This document shows positions 34,734 through 41,739 of a stretch of 64,000 bases of DNA, piece after piece. How positions within the stretch are numbered: position 1 is the first letter of the stretch; each line of letters opens with the position of its first letter. The DNA comes from Chitinophaga pinensis (GTDB lineage: Bacteria; Bacteroidota; Bacteroidia; UKL13-3). The notes below the pieces were generated by a model that ran no database searches, was not told the origin of the DNA, and worked only from the letters and a program-made list of their open reading frames with translations. The DNA lies in the NCBI GenBank assembly GCA_945860865.1, contig CAMARW010000001.1, positions 62,001 through 126,000 of the forward strand. The letters are read 5' to 3'. Position numbers and translations under genes: made by a program.

Positions 34734-37553
34734 ATGCCAAAAGACAGTAGCATACATTCGGTTCTTATTATTGGAAGCGGTCCCATCGTAATTGGACAGG
34801 CCTGCGAATTTGATTATAGCGGCAGCCAAGCCGCTCGCTCGCTTAAAGAAGAGGGAATTAAGGTAATCTTAATTAACAGTAATCCTGCTACCATCATGAC
34901 CGACCCTGTTACAGCCGATCATGTGTATTTGTTGCCCCTGGTGCCAGAATCTATTGAACAAATATTAACTGAACACCAAATTGATGCTGTTTTGCCAACC
35001 ATGGGAGGTCAAACGGCTTTAAATTTGGCAATTGAGTGCGATGAAAGAGGTATTTGGAAAAAGTATAATGTGCGCATGATTGGTGTTGATATTGCCGCCA
35101 TTGATACTACAGAAAACAGAGAAAAGTTTCGCCAAAAGATGATTGATATTGGCGTACCTGTTGCTGATTCTAAAGTGGCTAATTCGTTTTTAGAAGGAAA
35201 AGAAATTGCCCAGAGAATAGGTTTTCCTTTAGTAATTAGACCTTCATATACCTTAGGAGGAACTGGGGGGGGATTTGTTTGGGTGAAAGAAGAATTAGAT
35301 GCTGCCTTGCAACGCGGTTTATCTGCCTCGCCAACGCATGAAGTATTGGTAGAAAAGGCTGTATTTGGCTGGAAAGAATATGAGCTAGAATTGTTGCGTG
35401 ATCAAAATGATAGTGTAGCCATTATTTGTACCATTGAGAATTTTGACCCTATGGGTATTCATACAGGAGACTCAATTACTGTTGCCCCTGCCATGACGCT
35501 AAGTGATACTGTTTTTCAACGTATGCGTACCATGGCTATTCACATGATGCGCTCCATAGGCAATTTTGCAGGGGGCTGTAATGTGCAGTTTGCCGTTAAC
35601 CCTGCAGATGAAGCCATTATTTCTGTAGAGATTAATCCGCGTGTTTCGCGCTCTTCTGCCTTGGCTAGTAAAGCCACTGGTTATCCCATTGCAAAAATTG
35701 CGGCGAAATTAGCTATAGGATATTATTTAGATGAGTTAAAAAATCCAGTAACCAAAACTACTTCCGCCTACTTTGAACCCGCTATAGATTATGTAATTGT
35801 AAAGATTCCACGTTGGAATTTTGATAAATTTAAAGGCTCTAACAAAACTTTAGGACTTCAAATGAAATCTGTTGGGGAGGTAATGGGAATTGGAAGAACC
35901 TTTATTGAAGCCCTTCAAAAGGCAACCCAAAGTTTAGAAATAAAACGCAATGGCTTGGGCGCAGATGGTTTTCAACAAAGAAATTTAGAAGACATTGTAG
36001 AAAAATTAAAGAATCCAAGTTGGGATAGGTTGTTTGCAGTAAAAGATGCATTAAGTCTTGGGATGCCTGTTTCTTCGGTAGAAAAAATTACCCGCATAGA
36101 CCGTTGGTTCCTTACCCAAATTAACGATATGGTGCGTTTAGAAAGCGATACCAAACGTTTTAACTTGGCTACTTTGCCAAAAGAAATTATGGTTGAGTTA
36201 AAGCAAAAAGGATATAGCGATATTCAAATTGCCTACCTCTTAGGCGGCGATACCACAGAAGACCAAGTTTGGGATTTGCGAAAATCTATGGGTATTCACC
36301 GAATCTATAAAATGGTAGATACTTGTGCGGCCGAGTTTCCATCTCCAACCAATTATTTCTATTCTAGCTTCGATGGCGAAAATGAAAGTATTCCTAGCAA
36401 TCGCAAAAAAGTTGTCGTGTTAGGTTCTGGTCCGAACCGAATTGGACAAGGAATAGAATTTGACTATAGTTGTGTGCATGGTCTTTTAGCGGCAAAAGAA
36501 TCTGGTTTTGAAGCTATTATGATTAACTGTAACCCAGAAACAGTGAGTACAGATTTTGATATGGCCGATAAATTATACTTTGAGCCTGTATTCTGGGAAG
36601 CATTGAGAGAGATTGTAGAACTAGAAAAACCAGTAGGTGTTATTGTGCAGTTGGGCGGACAAACAGCGTTAAAGTTGGCCAGAAAGTTGGAGGCAATGGG
36701 CGTTAAAATTATTGGAACTAGTTTTGCCAATATGGATATTTCTGAAGACCGCGGTAGCTTCTCAGATTTGTTGAAAGAATTGAATATTCCTTATCCAGAT
36801 TATGGCGTTGCAGAAGATGCAGAAGAAGCCATTGTGGTAGCAAATAAAGTTGGATACCCAGTATTGGTTAGACCAAGTTATGTTTTGGGCGGTCAAGGAA
36901 TGAAGATTGTAATAAACGATGAAGATCTTGAACAAGCGGTAATAGATTTATTGGGTGATTTACCGGGCAACCGAGTGCTAATAGACCATTTCTTGGATAG
37001 GGCAGAAGAAGCAGAAATCGACTTAATCTGTGATGGAGAAGACGCCCATGTAATTGGAATGATGGAGCATATAGAGCCTGCAGGTATTCATAGCGGTGAT
37101 AGTAGTGCTGTATTGCCACCATTTAGCTTAAGCCAACAGGTACAAGACACCATGGAGAAATATGCTAGAAACTTGGCCATAAAAATGAATATCTCTGGCT
37201 TATTAAATATTCAATTTGCCATTAAAAATGAAAAGGTATATGTAATTGAAGCCAACCCAAGGGCCAGTAGAACAGTGCCTTTTATTGCCAAAGCCTACCA
37301 AATTCCATACATTAACATTGCAACTAAAATAATGTTAGGTGTAAACAAACTTAGCGATTTTACTTTTGAACGGAAACTAGTTGGTTATGCGATTAAAGAA
37401 CCAATATTTTCATTTGAGAAGTTTCCAGATGTAAATAAAGAGCTAGGACCAGAAATGAAATCTACAGGCGAAGCAATTAGGTTTATCAAAGATTTACAAG
37501 ACCCAGAATTTAGAAGGTTATACAAAGAGAAGAGCATGTATTTGAGCAGGTAA
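34734..37553 (+). CDS. carB: Carbamoyl-phosphate synthase large subunit (short form)
   Basis: Makes carbamoyl phosphate for pyrimidine and arginine synthesis. The 939 residues hold two homologous ATP-grasp halves, each with a preceding nucleotide-fold domain: SVLIIGSGPIVIGQACEFDYSGSQA (written in part) at the start and VVLGSGPNRIGQGIEFDYS around residue 560, plus RPSYTLGGTGGGF and RPSYVLGGQGMK. The enzyme ends shortly after the second half, so the roughly 130-residue C-terminal allosteric (MGS-like) domain of the E. coli protein is absent; short forms are usual in this phylum. carA is not adjacent. Confidence 0.95.
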   Translation: MPKDSSIHSVLIIGSGPIVIGQACEFDYSGSQAARSLKEEGIKVILINSNPATIMTDPVTADHVYLLPLVPESIEQILTEHQIDAVLPTMGGQTALNLAIECDERGIWKKYNVRMIGVDIAAIDTTENREKFRQKMIDIGVPVADSKVANSFLEGKEIAQRIGFPLVIRPSYTLGGTGGGFVWVKEELDAALQRGLSASPTHEVLVEKAVFGWKEYELELLRDQNDSVAIICTIENFDPMGIHTGDSITVAPAMTLSDTVFQRMRTMAIHMMRSIGNFAGGCNVQFAVNPADEAIISVEINPRVSRSSALASKATGYPIAKIAAKLAIGYYLDELKNPVTKTTSAYFEPAIDYVIVKIPRWNFDKFKGSNKTLGLQMKSVGEVMGIGRTFIEALQKATQSLEIKRNGLGADGFQQRNLEDIVEKLKNPSWDRLFAVKDALSLGMPVSSVEKITRIDRWFLTQINDMVRLESDTKRFNLATLPKEIMVELKQKGYSDIQIAYLLGGDTTEDQVWDLRKSMGIHRIYKMVDTCAAEFPSPTNYFYSSFDGENESIPSNRKKVVVLGSGPNRIGQGIEFDYSCVHGLLAAKESGFEAIMINCNPETVSTDFDMADKLYFEPVFWEALREIVELEKPVGVIVQLGGQTALKLARKLEAMGVKIIGTSFANMDISEDRGSFSDLLKELNIPYPDYGVAEDAEEAIVVANKVGYPVLVRPSYVLGGQGMKIVINDEDLEQAVIDLLGDLPGNRVLIDHFLDRAEEAEIDLICDGEDAHVIGMMEHIEPAGIHSGDSSAVLPPFSLSQQVQDTMEKYARNLAIKMNISGLLNIQFAIKNEKVYVIEANPRASRTVPFIAKAYQIPYINIATKIMLGVNKLSDFTFERKLVGYAIKEPIFSFEKFPDVNKELGPEMKSTGEAIRFIKDLQDPEFRRLYKEKSMYLSR

Positions 37554-37560
37554 ATTTTAC

Positions 37561-38079
37561 CTATTCAAATAAATGTTTTGGCTCGGGCACTTTAAAAACT
37601 AGTTTGTTAGTGCCAAAGAAGTTTAGAAATATATTAATGAAAATGGCTAAAATATTGGAGACTAATGGGCCATTTTCATTTAAATAAACTGCTAATTGAG
37701 TAAACTCTAAGTTTTGTGCTATAGTAGCAAAATAGCTATTGGGGTGCAGAAAATGATCCATTACAAAATTTACCAGCAAGTAAACAACAAAGGTAACGGC
37801 ATAAACCAACACGTATTTTAGTAAATATTTTTCGTCTTCGTCTGTTTGATCTATGTAGGTCCAAAATTTGTTTAATGTAAAACCTACAAAAAATCCCATG
37901 ATATAGCCTATGGCCTTTGATAGCAAGTTTAATGCGGGGTATTGCAAAGATATTATCCAAAATACGCCTAAACTTACACCTGCACTGGTGGCTCCAACGA
38001 TGCCAAATTTTAAAAATTTGCGCATAGTTGGATATTGCCTTAGCCACATCCTAAACTTTTGTATTTGGTTAAGTACCAT
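37561..38079 (-). CDS. GtrA-family membrane protein
   Basis: 172 residues with four predicted membrane spans (about 25-45, 55-75, 90-110, 145-165). FLKFGIVGATSAGVSLGVFW and the GYIMGFFVGFTLNKFWTY pattern are characteristic of the GtrA family, members of which are linked to export or flipping of polyprenyl-linked sugars for cell-surface polysaccharide. Stands alone between carB and radC. Confidence 0.8.
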   Translation of the reverse strand: MVLNQIQKFRMWLRQYPTMRKFLKFGIVGATSAGVSLGVFWIISLQYPALNLLSKAIGYIMGFFVGFTLNKFWTYIDQTDEDEKYLLKYVLVYAVTFVVYLLVNFVMDHFLHPNSYFATIAQNLEFTQLAVYLNENGPLVSNILAIFINIFLNFFGTNKLVFKVPEPKHLFE

Positions 38080-38105
38080 AAAGCTTCGAAAATAAATGAT
38101 TTATG

Positions 38106-38816
38106 TTAATTAATTACAAGTCCGTGGTCTGCAAAGCTAAAATAGCTCTTTAAACCAATGATTATGTGATCGCTGATGCTAATATCCAAAAATCGGGCGC
38201 CTTCGCGTAATTTTTTTGTTATATCGATGTCTTGCTGACTAGGTTGTAGGTTTCCCGAAGGGTGATTATGGCAGAGTATTATGCTACTGGCAAGTTGTTC
38301 AAGTGCAAGTTTAAAAATTACTTTGGGATCAACTACAGTGCCGGCAACTCCGCCTATACTTACGCGCTTTTTTCCTAATACAATATTGTTTCTATTGAGT
38401 AATAGGATCCAAAATTCTTCATGACGATAATCTTCCATAAATGGCTCAAAGTATTGGTAGGCATCTTTACTGCAAGTAATTTTAGTAATTTTTCTGGCGT
38501 CTTCATCTCGTTTTCTTCTGCCAAGTTCAAGGGCGGCATTTAAAATAATAGCTTTTGCACTACCAATTCCATGTATGCTGGTGAGCTCTGCCAGCGACAT
38601 TCTGCTGAGTTCAGTTAGGTTTTGGTTAGCATTATTAAACAATTCATGCCCTAGTTGCAGGGCTGACGACTTTTTATTGCCACTGCCAATAAGTATAGCA
38701 AGCAATTCTGCTGCACTTAGGGCAGCAGCACCTTGGGAAAGCATTTTTTCCCGTGGCCTATCATCTTCAGCTAATTGTTTAATGCCAAGGGGTTGGGTAG
38801 AATTTATATGTTCCAT
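38106..38816 (-). CDS. radC: RadC-like JAB-domain protein
   Basis: 236-residue cytoplasmic protein of the UPF0758/RadC family. An N-terminal helix-hairpin-helix region (SLAELTSIHGIGSAKAI, residues 75-95) is followed by an MPN/JAMM metal-binding domain with H183-N-H185-P-S-G and D196 (CHNHPSGNLQPSQQD). DNA repair was once proposed for RadC but is not established. Its ATG is placed exactly 4 nt after a -7 box, predicting a leaderless transcript. Confidence 0.92.
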   Translation of the reverse strand: MEHINSTQPLGIKQLAEDDRPREKMLSQGAAALSAAELLAILIGSGNKKSSALQLGHELFNNANQNLTELSRMSLAELTSIHGIGSAKAIILNAALELGRRKRDEDARKITKITCSKDAYQYFEPFMEDYRHEEFWILLLNRNNIVLGKKRVSIGGVAGTVVDPKVIFKLALEQLASSIILCHNHPSGNLQPSQQDIDITKKLREGARFLDISISDHIIIGLKSYFSFADHGLVIN

Positions 38817-38820
38817 TTTT

Positions 38821-38828
38821 CAAATTTA
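38821..38828 (-). promoter_or_regulatory. -7 promoter box, predicted leaderless radC start
   Basis: Minus-strand TAAATTTG is followed by AAAA and the ATG at 38816. A TTG (complement at 38849-38851) lies 20 bp upstream, the ideal spacing. The predicted first base is the A of the ATG. Confidence 0.65.
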
Positions 38829-38888
38829 ATCTGCCCATTTAATAGAAGCAAGGAGTTAAGCAAACGAAATCTAGTAAATAGGATAAAC

Positions 38889-38919
38889 AAAAAAAGCCAC
38901 CCTGTTTGGGCGGCTTTTT
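38889..38919 (-). terminator. rpsT intrinsic terminator
   Basis: On the minus strand GCCGCCC / GGGTGGC forms a 7-bp stem (one G-U pair) with an AAACA loop and is followed by a run of seven T. It lies just after rpsT. Confidence 0.85.
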
Positions 38920-38937
38920 CAATATAAAAATAAATGA

Positions 38938-39258
38938 TTATTTCTTTTTAGTAGTTTTTTTAACAGCAGCTTTAGGAGCAGCTTTCTTTTTCACTTCTAC
39001 AACTGTACCCACTTTTGCAACAACTTTTGCCAATTTAGATTTTTGGTTAGCTGCTTTGTTCTTGTGAATAATGCTGCGTTTTGCCAACTTATCTAACATT
39101 GAGCTTACTTCTTTAAGTAAAGTTTCTGCTTCACTTTTAACAGTACTTTCGCGTAAGCGTTTAGCTAAAGTACGTGTAGTTTTAGCTTGGTAACGGTTAC
39201 GTAAACGCTTTGTAGCGCTATTTCTGATTCTTTTTTTTGCTGAACTATGGTTTGCCAT
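38938..39258 (-). CDS. rpsT: 30S ribosomal protein S20
   Basis: Small basic 16S-rRNA-binding protein. MANHSSAKKRIRNSATKRLRNR is the standard N-terminus, and SEAETLLKEVSSMLDKLAKR and HKNKAANQKSKLA are conserved helices. At 106 residues it is longer than the usual 85-88 because of a lysine/alanine-rich C-terminal tail (KKKAAPKAAVKKTTKKK). Monocistronic with its own terminator. Confidence 0.96.
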   Translation of the reverse strand: MANHSSAKKRIRNSATKRLRNRYQAKTTRTLAKRLRESTVKSEAETLLKEVSSMLDKLAKRSIIHKNKAANQKSKLAKVVAKVGTVVEVKKKAAPKAAVKKTTKKK

Positions 39259-39360
39259 TTTCTAATACTTTTCTTTTTCAATACCCTCTTATACTGTATT
39301 AAAGGGAGGGCAAATATAGGCCTTTCTAAATAAAATCAAAAGCCCAAATAAAATTTATCC

Positions 39361-39687
39361 TCAAACTGAGAAACTTTCTCCGCAACTACATGTGCGTGAG
39401 GCGTTTGGATTGTTGAAAGTAAATCCTTTTCCATTTAAGCCATCTGTGAAGTCTAACTCTGTTCCAAACAGATAAAGCACTGAACGTTTGTCTGTTACAA
39501 GCTTAACTTCGTTGTCATTAAAAATTTCGTCTCCGGTTTTAGATTGGTTGTCGAAGTCTAATTTATAAGATAATCCGGAGCAACCTCCGCTTTCTACGCC
39601 TATTCTTAAAAAGTAAGAATCATCATATTTTTGTTCGCCCATCAATTGAGCTATTCTATTTTTTGCTTTTTCGCTAACGGTGATCAT
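39361..39687 (-). CDS. A-type iron-sulfur carrier protein (IscA/ErpA family)
   Basis: 108-residue Fe-S cluster carrier. The three conserved cysteines are C36 in ESGGCSGLSY and C100, C102 in RTCSCGESF; the phenylalanine- and glycine-rich NPNASRTCSCG ending is typical. It donates clusters to apo-proteins such as the many Fe-S proteins in this window. It cannot be decided whether it is ErpA- or SufA-like from sequence alone. Alone between rpsT and the dehydrogenase gene. Confidence 0.92.
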   Translation of the reverse strand: MITVSEKAKNRIAQLMGEQKYDDSYFLRIGVESGGCSGLSYKLDFDNQSKTGDEIFNDNEVKLVTDKRSVLYLFGTELDFTDGLNGKGFTFNNPNASRTCSCGESFSV

Positions 39688-39710
39688 AATTTTTTACCTT
39701 AATGGGTATG

Positions 39711-39718
39711 CAAAAATA
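39711..39718 (-). promoter_or_regulatory. Promoter of the A-type Fe-S carrier gene
   Basis: Minus-strand TATTTTTG fits TAnnTTTG, with a TTG (complement at 39740-39742) 21 bp upstream. The predicted leader is about 20 nt. Confidence 0.5.
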
Positions 39719-39787
39719 AGGCTTTATTTATAAGCAATGCAAAAGGCTAAATTGTTTTGTTTAATTTTGACACATTAACAGGAATAT

Positions 39788-40636
39788 ATGAACGCTATAA
39801 AAACAATCGCTATTGCTGGCGCTGGAACCATGGGAAGCGGTATTGCCCAGGTAACGGCTAGTGCTGGTTTTAACACCATTTTGTTTGATATTAATGAGGT
39901 AATGCTTCAAAAAGCACAAGTAAGTATCCAAAATTCTTTAGATTTTTTATGCAATAAAGGGAAAATTACTGCTCAAGAGCAAGGAGAAACCTTAGCAAGA
40001 ATTACCTATATCCACCAAATTGCCGAGCTAAAAGCCGATTTAATAATTGAGGCTATCATAGAAAACTTGGAAATTAAACACCAATTTTTCCAGCAAGTAG
40101 CAGAAATTAATGGCAAAGATTGCATACTCGCCAGCAATACTTCTTCTATTCCTATTACACAAATTGCCGCTAAAGTGCCCAATCCTGAAAGATTTTTAGG
40201 CATACATTTTTTTAATCCTGCCCCAATCATGAAATTGGTGGAAATTATCAGTGGTGTTCAAACCAACCCCAACATTGCCAATACTTGTAAAGAATTAATT
40301 GCATCTATGGGCAAAACATGCGTAATGGCTAAAGATGCTCCTGGCTTTATTGTGAACAGAGTAGCCCGCCATTTTTATGTAGAAGGCTTAAAAGTGCTAG
40401 AAGAACAGGTAGCTGATTTTGAAACCATAGATGCCCTTTTGGAAAGTTCTGGCTTTAAAATGGGTCCATTTAAATTAATGGATTTGATAGGCGTAGACAC
40501 TAATTTTTCTGTAACCAGCAGCATGTATAAGCTTTTTCACCAAGATGGAAAGTTTAGGCCAAGCCGCATTCAGCAGCAATTGGTAGATGCCGGACAGCAT
40601 GGTAAAAAAACCAAAAAAGGCTTTTATGCATATTGA
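39788..40636 (+). CDS. 3-hydroxyacyl-CoA (3-hydroxybutyryl-CoA) dehydrogenase
   Basis: 282-residue NAD(P)-dependent dehydrogenase. Rossmann loop GAGTMGSGIAQ at residues 11-21, the adenine-binding DLIIEAI, the SNTSSIPIT catalytic serine region, and LGIHFFNPAPIMKLVEII with the catalytic histidine, then ARHFYVEGLKVLEEQ and KKTKKGFYAY at the end. Length fits the stand-alone 3-hydroxybutyryl-CoA dehydrogenase type (butyrate/PHB or fatty-acid metabolism). The GNAT gene overlaps its last 11 bases. Confidence 0.9.
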   Translation: MNAIKTIAIAGAGTMGSGIAQVTASAGFNTILFDINEVMLQKAQVSIQNSLDFLCNKGKITAQEQGETLARITYIHQIAELKADLIIEAIIENLEIKHQFFQQVAEINGKDCILASNTSSIPITQIAAKVPNPERFLGIHFFNPAPIMKLVEIISGVQTNPNIANTCKELIASMGKTCVMAKDAPGFIVNRVARHFYVEGLKVLEEQVADFETIDALLESSGFKMGPFKLMDLIGVDTNFSVTSSMYKLFHQDGKFRPSRIQQQLVDAGQHGKKTKKGFYAY

Positions 40637-41135
40637 TAAAAGTAAGCTGCAAATAAAACTGGCCCAAGCGGTAGATGTGCCAGCTATTACAGAAATATAC
40701 AACGAAGCCATTATCAACGGAACAGCCACTTTTGATACAGAATTAAAAACTATAGCTAATCGCCATATCTGGCTGAACCAACACCAAGGCAAGTACCCAG
40801 TTTGGGTTGCTTATTTGGATGAAAAAATGCTTGCTTGGGCATCGCTCACTCAATATAGTGATAGAGCTGCTTACGAAGGCACAGCCGAAGTTTCGGTTTA
40901 TGTGCACCACCAACACAGAGGCACAGGGGTAGGTACTATTATCTTCGAACATTTGGTTCAGCAAGCCAAAATACTTGAGCTACATTGCTTGTTGGCCAGA
41001 ATTACTGAAGGCAATGATACTAGCATACGTTTGCACCAAAAATATGGTTTTACAACCGTGGGCGTAATGCGCCAAGTAGGGTCTAAGTTTGGCAGGTATT
41101 TAGATGTTACCTTAATGCAGAAGGTTTTTGAGTAG
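40626..41135 (+). CDS. GNAT N-acetyltransferase, phosphinothricin-acetyltransferase-like
   Basis: 169 residues. KLAQAVDVPAITEIYNEAIINGTATFDTE is the usual start of the Pat/phosphinothricin N-acetyltransferase branch, with acetyl-CoA binding at VYVHHQHRGTGVGTIIFEHL and LHQKYGFTTVGVMRQVGSKFGRYLDV. The natural substrate is probably an amino acid or analogue. ATG 40626 overlaps the dehydrogenase gene's end, a coupled arrangement; a longer frame starting at 40587 would lie entirely in the neighbour. Confidence 0.85.
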   Translation: MHIDKSKLQIKLAQAVDVPAITEIYNEAIINGTATFDTELKTIANRHIWLNQHQGKYPVWVAYLDEKMLAWASLTQYSDRAAYEGTAEVSVYVHHQHRGTGVGTIIFEHLVQQAKILELHCLLARITEGNDTSIRLHQKYGFTTVGVMRQVGSKFGRYLDVTLMQKVFE

Positions 41136-41235
41136 GTGTATTATTTTAAGAAAGGATAAAGCCATTCAAAACCAAAAAAGTTGATACTTACACCCTTTAT
41201 ACCTTACTTTGTTGTATCATAAAATTGTTAATACC

Positions 41236-41739
41236 ATGAAACATATTAATTGGGTTTATTTGTTTGTCTTTACTTTTATGATGGGTGTGGCCTGTAAGAA
41301 AGACAAAAGGCAAATTACCAACCAAGATTTTTTTCCGGCGGTAAACGTAGATTTTTATATTAATTTAGATTTACCGTTATACTCAGATTTAAGCTTTCCC
41401 AATAATTTTGTTTACGAGCCTGCGCAAGGATACAGGCAAAGAGGCGTAATTGTTTATAATACTGGCTTCAGTGGTCCAGATCAATACGTGGCTTTTGATA
41501 GATCTTGCCCTTTTAAGGTAGATAGTTCTTGCAGTTTTGTGAGCATGGATAGCTCCAATTTATACTATCGTTGTGGGCAATATACAGGTGTAAGAGGCAG
41601 CTTTGTGCCTTGTTGTAATGCTAAGTTTTTTGCCAGCAATGGGGGTCAGGCTGAGGGCCCAGCCGACCGACCATTACGACAATATTTTGTTACCATTAAT
41701 GGCAGAATGTTGCACATTACCAATGTGCCTACCTTTTAA
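41236..41739 (+). CDS. Rieske-fold-like lipoprotein without histidine ligands
   Basis: 167 residues with a lipoprotein signal (MKHINWVYLFVFTFMMGVACKK). The C-terminal 100 residues keep the layout of Bacteroidetes Rieske-like lipoproteins (VAFDRSCPF, YRCGQYTG, FFASNGGQAEGPADRPLRQYFVTINGRMLHI) but I do not see the C-x-H and C-x2-H ligand pairs needed to bind a [2Fe-2S] cluster: CPFK, SSCS and CCNAK occur in those positions. It probably lost the cluster; extra cysteines may form disulfides. It overlaps the 3' end of cphA on the other strand by four bases. Confidence 0.6.
   Translation: MKHINWVYLFVFTFMMGVACKKDKRQITNQDFFPAVNVDFYINLDLPLYSDLSFPNNFVYEPAQGYRQRGVIVYNTGFSGPDQYVAFDRSCPFKVDSSCSFVSMDSSNLYYRCGQYTGVRGSFVPCCNAKFFASNGGQAEGPADRPLRQYFVTINGRMLHITNVPTF

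Noticed and set aside
39762-39769. TAATTTTG as a promoter for the hydroxyacyl-CoA dehydrogenase
   Set aside because: Matches the -7 consensus but has no TTG at 19-21 bp; the word is common in AT-rich DNA.
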